A stretch of DNA of 64,000 bases from Tremella fuciformis (taxonomy: Eukaryota; Basidiomycota; Tremellomycetes; Tremellales; Tremellaceae). Under the pieces are notes generated by a model. It was not told where the DNA came from. It was given only the letters and a program-made list of their open reading frames with translations, and did no database searches. Shown here piece after piece: positions 10,176-23,997 of the stretch. The position numbers were made by a program, and so were the translations under genes. Positions within the stretch are counted from its first letter, which is position 1; each line of letters starts with the position of its first letter. The stretch spans positions 2,048,501-2,112,500 of the forward strand of contig CP136495.1 in NCBI GenBank assembly GCA_032768795.1. The letters are read 5' to 3'.

Positions 10176-11225
10176 ATGGGAAACGAGGCGGGTCCGCGGC
10201 CGAAACTATCAATCGTCCCTCCCTTGCTGAACAGCGCCAACCCGTGGGCATCGACAAAGGCGGACTTGCAGGCATTGTACGAGACCGAAGCCACCGGGGC
10301 AGTTACGACCCGGACATGCCTTGTGGACGACGGTTTCCCGCATGACGACTCGGTAAACCAGTACACGTTCTTTGACCCTTCGACACATACATCCCATCAC
10401 GCCGCAAACAATGCGGTCGGCGTGCGCTCAGAGGCCAAGGCGAGTCTCAACACACTCGGCTATTCGCCCTATCCCTTACAGCAATACATCGGTTGGATAG
10501 AGGAAATTGTGGCCAAGGCGACCGACCCGACCGAAGGCAAGACGACTCTAAGCGTTACTGACGGATCAGTCCTCCGGCGCGGCAAAGCGTTCATCGTATC
10601 TGTCACCGGCTCGCCAGTCTCGGTCGCCCAATGTCACGCCCATCTCAGCGCGCTCGCCGAACGAATACCCAATCCCATAGCCATGGAGATCAACCTATCC
10701 TGCCCGAATATTCCAAACAAACCACCTCCAGCCTACTCCGCCACCTCCCTCGCACAATACCTTGCGGCTCTACCGCCAGGCGGCAACATCGCGGTAGGGA
10801 TCAAGACACCACCGTATACCTACCAAGATCAATTCGACACGCTGTTCGAGGGGATAGCTCAAGCCGCTTCGGCGGTTGGAAGTCTCCCCATATCATTCGT
10901 CACCGCCACAAACACCCTCGGCGGGTGTCTGATTCTGCGCGACAGCGAGCCGGCACTTGCATCTGCCTCAGGCGAGGGGATAGGCGGGATGGCTGGGGCG
11001 CCGCTACATCCCTTGGCACTCGGCAACGTCAAGACATTGCGACGCATGCTGGATGCAAGAGGCTGGAGCGAGGTCAATGTGATTGGCATCGGCGGTGTGG
11101 AGGATGCCGCTGGGTACAGTCGGATGAGAGTGGCAGGCGCAAGTGCCGTCGGTGTGGGCACTGGGCTTGGGCGGAAGGGTGTGCAGATTTTCACGGATAT
11201 TCTGCCCACGCCGGACAAGGCGTAG
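10176..11225 (+). CDS. URA1: Dihydroorotate dehydrogenase, class 1A (cytosolic, fumarate type)
   Basis: Single-exon gene of 349 codons for the fourth step of pyrimidine synthesis, dihydroorotate to orotate. The class 1A signature is clear: NLSCPNIPNKP with the catalytic cysteine, GIKTPPY, the FVTATNTLGG segment, GGMAGAPLHPLALGNV and the FMN phosphate loop VIGIGGVEDA...GVGTGLGRKG. There is no mitochondrial presequence or membrane anchor, unlike class 2 enzymes, so it is cytosolic and by family knowledge uses fumarate. Gene symbol by analogy with yeast URA1. It is divergent from the GFA gene. Confidence 0.9.
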   Translation: MGNEAGPRPKLSIVPPLLNSANPWASTKADLQALYETEATGAVTTRTCLVDDGFPHDDSVNQYTFFDPSTHTSHHAANNAVGVRSEAKASLNTLGYSPYPLQQYIGWIEEIVAKATDPTEGKTTLSVTDGSVLRRGKAFIVSVTGSPVSVAQCHAHLSALAERIPNPIAMEINLSCPNIPNKPPPAYSATSLAQYLAALPPGGNIAVGIKTPPYTYQDQFDTLFEGIAQAASAVGSLPISFVTATNTLGGCLILRDSEPALASASGEGIGGMAGAPLHPLALGNVKTLRRMLDARGWSEVNVIGIGGVEDAAGYSRMRVAGASAVGVGTGLGRKGVQIFTDILPTPDKA

Positions 11226-11468
11226 TCAGCATTAGACGATCGAAACCTCTATATCGGCGTGTCGAGGATCACCGCCTGCCCGATGAGAAGTACGGTAGGT
11301 ACAGAACAGGTCATCAGTCTTTATCCCAAGCGGTTCTCTCCCAGTGTCATGGAATACGGCAAGTGAGCTCAAAGTGTCCAAGCCGTCAACATTCCGCAGT
11401 CCCCCTGCAACAAGGTCAAGTTTTCAACGATGCATATCCTACATGTCAACGGGCCGTAGCTGCGTGTA
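11226..11468. other. Intergenic, junction between housekeeping block and LTR island
   Basis: No gene seen. It holds the 3' ends of the converging URA1-type gene and the unknown gene at 11469-12740. Confidence 0.5.
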
Positions 11469-12740
11469 TCATGTACAGGAAAGATCAGACGGTGGTCTGT
11501 TCAGACTCCGGGAGTCGTGACAGCCCATGTTGGACCTCACTCTTCCGAATATGGGTTTCGAGACGCTCAAGGAAGCTTGACGGACGAGAAGACCAGTACC
11601 GCCCAAAATTGATATCGCTTTGGCGGACGAACAACTGATCACCGGCATAGTGTGCAGGGTGTGATCTTTCTTGCCCTTGAACTCGATAAGCCGGAACTCA
11701 TAAGGGCTGCCCATCGTCGAAACGTATTTCTTCCTCTTCTCGGCAAGATACTGCTGCAAGCTGTCTTGAACGTCTGTTTCAGGATCTGCCGCAGCCTTAT
11801 TAAGGTATGCGGTGCGGGTCGGATCTTCGAGTTCCGGCAGCTCGTTAGGTTCTTTCCACTCTTTCTCAAAATCCTCTTTCTTTTCTAACCAGAGCTTCTG
11901 CCTTCGGGACAAGTCGCCATCTGACTCATTGAGGGTCGGGTCCCTTTTGAATTCAGCATCGTCTTTGCGGTCCTGCAGACGTGCTCTCTGAGTGACCAAA
12001 GCTTGTCTCAGACGAGGAATCCCACAAATGGCCCCATCTGCCAAGGTTTCATGCCAAAGTCTCCACTCATTAGTCCCCGTATCTGAATCCCACCGCTCAA
12101 CCGTCGGGTTCTCACAAGTCATGTGACTAGGATCAAAGACACCATTGGGAATTGATTTATACAGCTGATCAATTCCGTTGTGGTAGTCATTGAGTGGTTC
12201 TTGTCCGTTCTTGGCTGCTCTACATGTAGCTAAAAGCTTTTTGGACAGCTTGTGCGAGAATGTGCTGAGTTGATATCGCAGGTATGTTGTACCTCCCCTT
12301 GACTTACACACATCAAAGGCCACATCTGAAAGACGCTCGTCTTCAGCCTCCTGCCAGGCGCTAGACAATATTTCTGCTGAGTGTTTGCTAAAAGCTTCAT
12401 TTGGAAGGACGCTATCATTGACCTGGATGTGCACTTCACCAGGTCTGGGCAAGGCCCACACAAATTCATCTACAGTATTGCAAAAAGCTGCTTCAAAGAT
12501 CATATCATTTTGGGACCCTGTGGGCCTGTTGGATGGGAAGATAATCTGATCAAAAGCATGAGCTTCTTCCTTCAAAAGACTAAGCTTTGTTAGAATGTGC
12601 CAGACCTCTTTACCACCTTCTGACAGGGTTTCAAAGATTTCAACATCGGGAATCTCAGGTGTAGCTCCAATTTCTGTATCAGAGGGAGAAGGAACTTCTT
12701 TCTCTTTGCTAGCTCTGACAGACGTCTGCGTTACAGGCAT
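11469..12740 (-). CDS. Unknown protein, family 1 (intact copy)
   Basis: A 423-codon frame without a recognised domain. The N-terminal third (LSEGGKEVWHILTKLSLLKEEAHAFDQIIF) aligns with the frame at 14205 (LSEAGKDLWRTVTELILLRSKISFIDQTFHF). Its charged, coiled-coil-like C-terminal half (KLWLEKKEDFEKEWKEPNE...LNKAAADPETDVQDSLQQYL) aligns in order with the frame at about 15470-16235 (WEDVEKDAWKSPPE...LNEAADMSGQDMVDALDSYL). So it is one of at least two paralogs here, the other split by an LTR. Codon use is more A/T-rich than in the housekeeping block. The last 50 residues may run past the true end if an intron is present. Confidence 0.6.
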   Translation of the reverse strand: MPVTQTSVRASKEKEVPSPSDTEIGATPEIPDVEIFETLSEGGKEVWHILTKLSLLKEEAHAFDQIIFPSNRPTGSQNDMIFEAAFCNTVDEFVWALPRPGEVHIQVNDSVLPNEAFSKHSAEILSSAWQEAEDERLSDVAFDVCKSRGGTTYLRYQLSTFSHKLSKKLLATCRAAKNGQEPLNDYHNGIDQLYKSIPNGVFDPSHMTCENPTVERWDSDTGTNEWRLWHETLADGAICGIPRLRQALVTQRARLQDRKDDAEFKRDPTLNESDGDLSRRQKLWLEKKEDFEKEWKEPNELPELEDPTRTAYLNKAAADPETDVQDSLQQYLAEKRKKYVSTMGSPYEFRLIEFKGKKDHTLHTMPVISCSSAKAISILGGTGLLVRQASLSVSKPIFGRVRSNMGCHDSRSLNRPPSDLSCT

Positions 12741-14204
12741 TCTTGCAAGTCTTGTTGTTCAAGTGTTAATCTGGGAGTTATCAAGGGCTTGGCTTGGAAG
12801 AGTGGCAAACATGACACCTATAACGCTACTTGGCACCCTGATCAATTCAGAGTAGCCCAATAAGAACATGAAAGGGGCTCTGAAAGCCTTTGTTAGCGTA
12901 GAGTCCCAAGGGTGCATTGTATTCTTGCATATGCGCTGACAGCTATTGTCCTTGTTCCAATCTTGATAAGTCCAACAAGCCCGCAGCAAGGCTTGACAAA
13001 TATTGATGACACTGATTGCGTTTCTCACACACCAGTGTGTGAAAACATGCTATTACTGCTGTCCCGCTGTTGTGCAATGCTGTCTTGCTGTCACTCCTCA
13101 TGTCTCATAGCAAGTGCTGAGCCAGCAGCCCGTCTTGTGTTGAGAGACTCTGTGTCACGCTGGGGTCAAATGTACGAGGAGTGACCTTGAGGGTTGAGGG
13201 GTAGTCTCTGACTTGTCTGAGCGGGAGTGACTGAGGGTACTGAGGTTGTTGGGTTGGAACCAACTGTGTGACTTTGTACAAGGAAGTACAAGATACATCG
13301 CTGAAGAAGAAAAGCAATGTCAAACAAACGACAGGGTTTATATAGTCTACCTAGAGAAAACTACCTATATCACTGATATAGGTTCGCCCGAAATGTCTAG
13401 GTGTGTCTCTGCTCCTGCCCTTGGGATATATATACTCTATGTACGATAGGTAGAGAATAGATAGAAAGATATATGAATAGACAGGGAGATATGAGAAATA
13501 GCTATATCCACTAGAGCTGGATAGGGCAAATATGGGTCTGGGTGTGCGGTTCATGACACTCTGTCTCGCTTTGCAAATCCCAGCCCCCTTGTTGACCTGT
13601 TTGGTAAGTCCACCTATATCTCCAATGAAGATGACATCAGTGCCCTGAGCGCAAATAAGCAAATGTTTATCGTCTCTCAAAGTCATAAAGGGGGCTTGAG
13701 AATGAAAATGATGTCATGCAGCTGCTCTGCCTGAAGTGGAGGCATGATACATCATTCTTGAGAACAGTCATTTTGTCCTTTTGGCAACACAGAATCTGTG
13801 ACAAAATCATGCCTGAAGGGTACTTATTCTCCCTTTTTATCACAGTATGCGCTGTCTCTGGGCAGACGGGCAGAGGAGCTATGAGTTAGCTTGTTTGTTT
13901 GAAAAGTTCATCCATTGTTGGCAGGACAACAAGTGTCTTTTGCACATCAGTGATTGGCAACGGTCATCAAAGGAGCAAGTAGCTCCATTGCTTATGGCCA
14001 ACACCCTGCGCTAAAGGGTAAAAAAGGAGAAGGTACAAATCTACAATGTCCTCAAAAGGCTGGGTGCTGGTTTGCCTCTTTGCCAGAATATATAACCCAC
14101 ATTTGCCCCTCCCTCACACCTCCTATTCCCAGCTCTCAGTATCTTTTATTCGATCTTAGTTTTCCGTCTATTCAATCTTAGTTTTCCAGGTCACCTCATT
14201 TGCC
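12741..14204. other. AT-rich intergenic region with promoter-like repeat
   Basis: No credible gene. 13154-13345 (starting TGTCACGCTGGGG on plus) resembles 46457-46690 over a TATA box, a GTTGGGTT..CCAACT segment and CGCTGAAGAAGAA, and looks like the end of a further LTR family on the minus strand. 13363-13383 is a perfect palindrome (arms ACCTATATCA/TGATATAGGT around one base). Near 14087 an ATATATAACCC box lies about 115 bases before the ATG at 14205. Confidence 0.45.
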
Positions 14205-16235
14205 ATGTCTGCGGCTGAAACAACACAGCAAAGTGTGCGGGATCCTCGTTCCGTTCTTGATGAGGCCCGTATTGAAGAGGCTGTGTCTGGGGTCACTGGC
14301 CTCTCTGAAGCAGGCAAGGATCTATGGAGGACTGTGACTGAATTGATTCTTCTGAGAAGCAAAATTAGCTTCATTGACCAGACATTCCACTTCAATCCTG
14401 AAAGGTCTGGGCCAACTACAACCAGTACAAATTTCCGAGGAGCATTCTCTGAGGGAATCTGCAAGGGTTTGGAAGTAATACAACAAGGTGGAAAAACCAT
14501 GTTTCTGGTTCCAAACACTATCTTCCATCCAAGCTGCTCAGCTGAAAAAAAACAGACCATTCTCAAAAACGCAGTCAAGCAGATCAGTGAGGATGTTTTC
14601 CTGTCATTTGCGCAGAGTCTGAAAAGGCCTTGGGGTAAAAATCAATTTGTGCTCACATATGCTCAGCATTTTGCTGAGGCGCTCACAACCCAGCTTGTCA
14701 GACCTGTACCCGGTGACCTGTATTAGATCCAACTAAAGCTCACCTAAATCAATCTATCGGTTCAAGCTGCTAACTATTAACGACTATTCGTAACAGATAG
14801 TAACGAACAAGAGTAGAGTGGAACCAAGCTGGGTGAGGAGCGATCAAGACTCACTTCACTTATCTATCTCTCGTCACTGGTACGGTCGATTCTCTAAGTA
14901 GACGTTCTATCTAGAGGACTAGTTAACTAGATCGCTGAGGAACTTCCTCTGCGATCTTCCTTCTTAAGTATCTGCTGACTCTCGCCCGCTCTCACTCTGA
15001 TCCTTCTAGCATCGTCCTTCGTGGATCGTTCCATCGTTCTCCTAGTCGCTTCTACTCGTTCCCAATACTCTCTAGTATTCTCTCGTCGTCTCTCTTCTCT
15101 TCTATCGTCTTCTCTCCGCGCTGGCTTGCATCTAATCTCCTTGCGTGCCCGTCGTCGTCCTTATCGTCCTCGGTCTCCGCCCCGTGGCCCTGACTGTGAG
15201 ATAACTCTATCCTCCGTTATCGTGGACCTGACTCTTGTCCTTGCGTGCGTTCCTATCTCAACTCGGCCGATGGAAGACTGAGACGTATCCTTCTATCGTT
15301 CTCCAGGTTGTTCTAGCGCTTTCAAGAGCAAGTCGTAGTTATTCGTGACTAATAGTGACGGTTCTATCGTACTCACGTTCTTTGGTTCGTAGGATCCTTT
15401 GGATGTTTCCGTCGGAAGTTGCCTCGTGGTAGTCTCGTGGTCAGGATGCCGTGTCGGTTTCCTGACACAGCTGCTGGGCAAAACAGACCTATTGGACAAG
15501 ATATCCACAGCAGATGGAGATGATTACTACACGCCTCTCAAAGTAGTGAATGACTCCATGCCTGAGGATTCTCTCAAACCTGTCCAAGGCCATACCCAGG
15601 ATCCCAAAGCTCCAAGGCTATGGCAGCCTGAAGATGGGACCAAGAGCAACATTGAACTTGACAGCACATGCGAGCTTGTCCAAATACCGCCTCATACAGT
15701 TGAAGCCATGCAAGAGCAGGTAACAGAAAGTAGAACAAAACTGCTTCCGCTGGAGCTCCGTCTTTCACAAAGTCGTGTTCAGATGGGTCCAGGCGCAGCT
15801 GCTCAAAGACTACCCGGCAGCTGGAGAGACACATTGGAGGAAGAAAGAAGATGGGAAGATGTGGAGAAGGACGCATGGAAATCCCCTCCAGAAACTCTTA
15901 TCAAAGCCCTCAATGAGGCAGCAGATATGAGTGGACAAGACATGGTTGATGCCCTAGATTCCTATTTGACAACAAAGTATAAGGTGTGGGCTGCTACCAA
16001 GTACAACAACTCAGACGCTCAACTCAAGCCTCTCTTGGATGGCAGGACCTATAACTATTTTCAACTTCCGGACAAGGAGGCACGCAACCCAGTGCAAGCC
16101 ATTGCACCACATTCTTCCATCTATTATGGGATCTACAAGACAAACGTACAGTTTGTGGATAAGGTGAGAGAAAGTGCACAAGCGTTGCAGAGCAGGTATG
16201 CTGCTCGGGCAGAAACCTTTAACACAGATGTATAG
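14205..16235 (+). pseudogene. Unknown protein, family 1, split by a solo LTR
   Basis: A paralog of the gene at 11469-12740. The 5' part runs 14205 to 14695 (about 163 codons), then a 772-bp LTR interrupts it, and the 3' part resumes after 15467 and stops at 16235. The 5-bp repeat CAGCT at 14691-14695 and 15468-15472 is the target duplication. Removing the LTR and one CAGCT leaves the frame open across the joint, so the gene was intact when hit. In its present state the first part ends at a stop inside the LTR (14724-14726), giving a 173-codon chimeric product. A TATA-like box (ATATATAA, about 14087) and two copies of TCTTAGTTTTCC precede the start. Confidence 0.8.
14696..15467 (+). repeat. 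Solo LTR, family A copy 2 (772 bp)
   Basis: Same 772-bp length and termini as 66-837 (TGTCAG...CTGACA), about 22 differences. The target duplication is CAGCT at 14691-14695 and 15468-15472. Its own distinct duplication shows it is an independent insertion, not the partner end of the copy at 66-837. Confidence 0.92.
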
Positions 16236-17192
16236 TCATCACAGCATACTGCTGGATGTTCACTGTACCATCCCACCTTTCCTTGAAGAGCCTATCAAGT
16301 GTATGATATGCATATGTGAAAATTGCAGACATGGGTTTAAATGTTGTAACTTGATGGGTACAGGTACAAAGACATGCCATGACTACCTTGGGCTGAACTT
16401 GTATCACAAATGACAATAAATCAGAAGCAGTGCCGAGCAAAAAGCACACGGAATTGGTCACATGTTGGCACTTGTCAAAGCATGCCACCACTTGTCAAGG
16501 CCAACCCATGTGATATTTTTGCATCTGTTGCTCCAAAAATGTGTCTTGACAACAGGCCTCGTTGTCACAATAGCCCTTGCTGACAACAGAGAGTCTGTTA
16601 TTGTAGTGGATGGCCCCTCTGACGCTCGTCCTGTCCCCTACATGACTAGGAGAAAGCAATGGAAATAGGTAGTACGCTCACATGAGCTTGACTCATCCTC
16701 GAGTAGCCTTGTCAAGGCACACACATCCTCGACGAGGTTGTGCCTTGACGAGGTTCCTCGACAAGGCAGGGGAAGCTGCCACCAACGATAACTCCGCATA
16801 TAACGCCGACACCCTCGACGACCTTGTAGAATGCCGTTGCCTGTTGCCCTCCTCATCACTCATAGCAAGTGCTGAGCGGGCAACAGGTGACCGGAATCCC
16901 ATTGCCTCAGAGCAAAGATTCCGTTGCCCTTCACTTACTCTCTCTTGCTCCATCCCCCCAACAGCTGCTCAGGTCTAGCACTTGAGGGTTGACCATGCGT
17001 TGGCTTGCCTTGCCTAGCCAACCTTGCCAACCCTGCCAACCCTTGTCAACACTCGTCAAGACTCTACAAGTCCTTTGAGCCCTTGCCCTTACACCTTCTC
17101 CTAGCCTTGCCCAGCCTTGCCAATGTTGAAGAGTCTTGGTCACCCAGTGATGAGCGCTTGGCCAGGGACAGAGTGGTCTTGTCACAGTCTCG
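16236..17192. repeat. Decayed LTR resembling family C
   Basis: From about 16430 the sequence follows LTR-C (44169-44870) in order: GAGCAAAAAGCAC.., GGTCACATGTTGGCACTTGTC.., then from 16930 CTTCACTTAC.., CAACAGCTGCT.AGGTCTAGCACTTG, GAGTCTTGGTCACCCAGTGA, ending near TCTTGTCACAG at 17192. Many CG positions of LTR-C read TG or CA here. The middle (16673-16925) instead matches 54044-54290. No gene is seen. 16236-16430 holds the 3' region of the split gene. Confidence 0.5.
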
Positions 17193-20148
<2,956 letters not shown>

Positions 20149-20240
20149 GCCCAGTAAGCGCGGCGGACGAGGTAGACTTGTACATGAGGTGATGCATGCG
20201 TGCTATGCGAATACATGAAGTGGAGAAAAAGAGATGTCGG

Positions 20241-20862
20241 CTATGATGGCTGTGGTGTTGGTGCGCTGGGAGTTTCTGGCTCTGTAGTTTGTCGCTCTGG
20301 TGCGGGGAACGCCTCTTGTAATGCCTCCCACCACTCTCTCCTGCTTTGTGCAATGACTTTATGTCTGTCGACGGGGCTGAGCCTGGCATACGCCTTGGAG
20401 AATCGTGTCCAGTCATTTTGTGTCAATTTGGGGCGGGTCCCGTCGTCCCTAGGCGCAGGAGGAGGAATGGACGGAGAGAAGGACGGCAGGCGGAGGGATG
20501 AGGGTCGCGCGACGTCGGTCGCTACGTATGGCCGTAGCTGATCGTCAGATCCACATAGGTGCAACACCGGCCAGGTAAGGGACTTACAGATGTCGATGCC
20601 AGTACGTCTGCTCCAGGGCCCACAAACACTCTCACGCGTTCGTCCACGAGCCTGTACTTTGCTTTCCCGCCAACTACGTGCTTGCCCGGTGGACCAGTCC
20701 GGTGGCCTCCGCCCGGCACAAATGACTGGCGAGTTCCTGTCTGTCAGTCGACCGCTTGGGCCGAGTACACCAGGTGGACCCGCCTTTGTAGAAGTCTTTA
20801 TTGCCCCTTTTGGGTGTGAGGGGAAGGCGTGAAGCCCCGAGGAGAGAGGAGGACGGGCGCAT
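20241..20862 (-). CDS. MRPL27: Mitochondrial large ribosomal subunit protein mL41
   Basis: mL41 (yeast MrpL27) of the mitochondrial ribosome. Exon 1 codes MRPSSSLLGASRLPLTPKRG then NKDFYKG, matching the family motif PLT.K.GNK..YKGTR. Exon 2 continues TRQSFVPGGGHRTGPPGKHV then VGGKAKYRLVDERVRVFVGP. Exon 3 begins LRPYVATDV, the conserved L.PYV, and ends in a longer proline-rich tail. The second intron (GTAAGT...GATCAG) is canonical. The first can only keep frame and motif by using a GC donor (AAAG|GCGGGT...CTGACAGACAG|GAACTC), so it is read as a GC-AG intron. The protein is imported into mitochondria; the arginine/serine-rich start fits a presequence. Confidence 0.85.
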
Positions 20863-21188
20863 CTTGCGAGTACGGGAGGATGGAGTTTATGCAGGATGCA
20901 GATGCAAGAGAAGGACGAAATCCGTCGACATGTAGGCGTGCCGGCATTCTTGGTCTTCAACCGGGAAATTAGGCACGCCGCTCAAAGCATACTGTACATC
21001 CTCCCGCACCAACAACTACTTGTCTTCTTCGCCGGGAATGGGTAGGTACAATCCTGCTCTAGTGGGTGGTCCCACCATGATCTCCTCGTCGCCCGACGAC
21101 CGTAGCTGTATCTCTTCGTCTTTGTCTCCCATCGATGACTGGCCCCGTTCTTCGGGGTTCAACACCTGCTCTCCTCAGCTCATTCAAC
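20863..21188. other. Intergenic
   Basis: About 325 bases upstream of mL41 and downstream of the transporter gene. No gene or repeat seen. Confidence 0.4.
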
Positions 21189-22396
21189 TCATACGATGAC
21201 CCAGGGGAGCGGGGCGCTCACCACACTGCTCACACCCGCAATGACAATCACGCCCATCCCTACAGATCCGAGCAAGTCGGGCATCGTATCGTATAGCAGC
21301 CACTGGATGACAACGGAGTGCACGATCTGAACGGGATCAGCACCTCCTGTTCTCCGCATCACACCGGGTGACGAAGTACTTGCAGGTATGCCAGCAACGC
21401 AATGGACAGCCCTGTTTCTCGCTGGAGGGCGAGGTTGAAGCACACTGACGCGAGCGTCCCGAAGATCTGCCTGATCAGCTGAAGCGAGGACCACGGTCGA
21501 CCGAGCTCGCCGTCATGGACACCAACATGCCCCAGCCGGCCAGGGTGAGAGATACGAGCGGGATACCCGTAACCAGCATCTCGCTAGGGGTCAGCATCTC
21601 TCAGTGGCATCTTCAGGACAGGCTCGCCCAAAGCCAAGAATGCAGCAGCAAACTGCGTAGACGAGAAGCAGGATGGTGGCCGATGCGGCGTCTCCGATCT
21701 TGCGCAAGAGGAACACTGCCTTGAGCTGTCACATGACCGAAGAGACGCACTGCTTATGCCGCCCAAGATCATTGTCACACACGCGAGGACCGCGCCGAGC
21801 CAATGTGAGGAAGAGCCGGGCAGGTCGTCTGGGTGATTGTCGGAAAAGAGAAATTGGGGACGAGCAATGAGGATGACTCCCATAAACGACACGGCTGCGA
21901 CTGTCAGCCTTACTCTTGACCGGGTAGAAGAAGTCGCGACGCACCACAAGCGAGACCTTGGTGCCACCGATAAACCTCGCCCAGAAACACCGAACACAGG
22001 ATGGCCACGGGCAGGGGGCGCAAATGGAAGATGGTGACGGAATCGCTGAGGGGCTCGTACAGCAGTGAGAAGTAGAAGACGAGGATCTGGATGGCGTTTA
22101 TGAGGCCATACAACCACCAAGACCAATTGCCGCCGGCCAAGGCATCCCGGATCTCGTGCTGCCGGCTTTGGGAAAGCAGGATAACGATCGCCAATGTGGT
22201 AGACATGGTCTACACCTGCGTCAGGGGAGTGCTTCTCATGTGACTTACCACGTACCATGCGGTACGCCAGAACTTGCCCGGCTGGGACGCCATGATCCAG
22301 TTCGAGAAGCTGCACGAAGGCGTCCATGATCACGAACGCGAGATCGGCGCCGAGTGCCAGGCAGACGCCGGCGTATCGCCCTTCCAGCAAACCCAT
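21189..22396 (-). CDS. EamA/DMT-family membrane transporter, copy 1
   Basis: Drug/metabolite-transporter superfamily protein (SLC35G-like, two EamA repeats). Recognisable pieces in order: LALGADLAFVIMDAFVQLLE (first membrane helices), SDSVTIFHLRPLPVAILCSVFLGE (the EamA turn), GVILIARPQFLF, an intron-separated repeat, and VIQWLLYDTMPDLLGSVGMG then VIVIAGVSS before the stop. Several short introns lie between. The start at 22396 (MGLLEGRYAGV) is the first ATG in frame, but the frame stays open about 150 bases upstream, so a 5' exon may be missing. The tandem paralog at 22761-23997 has the same layout. The substrate cannot be told from sequence. Confidence 0.8.
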
Positions 22397-22760
22397 CTTC
22401 AGTCGTATACCCAGATAGCCTCTGGACAGGAAGGCGAGACCAAAAGAACCAATGTGGTCGATGGAAGTCTCAGTGGTGCATGTTGCTCGAAAGTGGTCTA
22501 GGTCAATTCCTCCGAATAGCAGCTGGGAAGTATCGACTCTCCGGGCTCACGATAGTGTCACGACAACGTGAGTGGTCTAAAGCCCATCGGGGCCTTTCGT
22601 CAAGCGCCACTGATCGCATCTGCCATCGTGGTCTATCATAAATGGTGATGCATCACTATTGAAGGATACGCATCTATGAATCCAGCAGTCTCTGCTCGTC
22701 CTCGGAAGCTTTGTCCGCGGTTGGCAGAGGATCAGTTTTGACCTATCTCCATCAGCCCGG
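22397..22760. other. Gap between tandem transporter genes
   Basis: Probably the promoter and possibly a 5' exon of transporter copy 1 (the frame before its ATG is open to about 22540), plus the 3' region of copy 2. No repeat seen. Confidence 0.4.
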
Positions 22761-23997
22761 TTACCTTCGCGAAGTGATCAGAGTCACGATGCTCCAGATG
22801 CCCGCGGCGACGATGATGATCATGCCTGTTAGCGAGGTCGCAGAGGGGATAGTGCCCTGGAAGACCCATTGGAGCCCGACAGCCTGGGCGACCTGACATT
22901 AGCGACGTGATCAGCTCGGGGGCTGAGCGGGGCACTTGAAGGTATCCGAGGATGGCGACGATTGTCCCTGTTTCTCTCTGTAACGCCGCGATGAGTGTGA
23001 TCTGTGCCATGACACCGAACATCTCACCCATGAGCGAGCGGGCTTCCTGCGGTAGCGTGGCTTACGATCACCAGAAGGAAAATGCCTGATGCAATTAGTG
23101 AGAGGCCGACAAAGGGCTCCCACGACTTCAGCCAGAGTCTGCCGGTCAGCTCGTGTATATAAAGTAGCCTTGGTGAGACGAAGATTTACATGGAGCCGGC
23201 CAAGGTACCGCATGTCGAGTAGAGCAGAAGCAGAATGGCTGGGGAAGCTGCCCGTCCGATCTTACGGAGGAAGAAGACTGTCCTCAGCTACGAGTCTGAT
23301 AAGTTTCCACTCACAGTCGACTGCACTCAGCATCATGCTTGTGAATGCCAGCAGTAGCCCTAGCCATCTGAGCGGGTGCGAGGTCCCCTTATGAGCGTCG
23401 CCAAACATAAAAGTTGGCTTGACGATAAGGAGCGTACCCCCAAACGAGACCACTATCATCAGCATCCATCAGCAAAGAGTCCTTTGGCGACGCACCGCTT
23501 GCTATGCCCTGCACGACCGTGTACGGCTCTTTTAGCAAGAGCGTACATAGGAGGGCGACGGGGAGCGGGAGCAAGTGATAGATCGTCATGGCCTCGCTCA
23601 GATCGGCATACCGCAGTCCCACGAATGCACAGGCTATCGAGGTGGAGTTGACCATGCCTCGAGCCCACCATAGGCGTCCGGCGGGCTGCAGGCACTGTCC
23701 GAGGTGGGGATCAGATCGGCGATAGAGGTAGAGGAATGTGAATACAGCGGTGAGAGCCTGCTGGTGAGAGTGGGACAAGCGGGCAAGGTCAAGGCGTACC
23801 ATCTGCATGAGCAGGATTTGCTCGACTGCGATACCATGTTTGAGCTCGAGCAGCTGGACGAGGCCGTCCATCAGGACGAAACATGCGTCGGCGATGATGG
23901 CGAGTACGGCGCCCGCATGACGGTGTTCGAGCAAGCGTTTCAGCGTAGAGATGGCTCTTGGATGGCCCCCGAGCTCCAGTTGATCGGCCCACTCCAT
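22761..23997 (-). CDS. EamA/DMT-family membrane transporter, copy 2
   Basis: Tandem paralog of the preceding transporter. It shows RHAGAVLAIIADACFVLMDG then LVQLLELKHG (matching AGVCLALGADLAFVIMDAFVQLLELDHG), LSEAMTIYHLLPLPVALLCTLLLKEP, GTLLIVKPTFMFGD, then GVMAQITLIAALQRETGTIVAI and a last exon ending AAGIWSIVTLITSRR with stop TAA at 22763-22761. I chose the ATG at 23997 (MEWADQLELGG); the longer frame to 24087 begins only with GTG. At least four introns are needed. Family knowledge gives ten membrane helices. The role is unknown. Confidence 0.8.

Noticed and set aside
66..15467. The two LTR-A copies as the ends of one 15-kb retrotransposon
   Set aside because: Each has its own, different 5-bp target duplication (GCTGT and CAGCT), and housekeeping genes lie between them.
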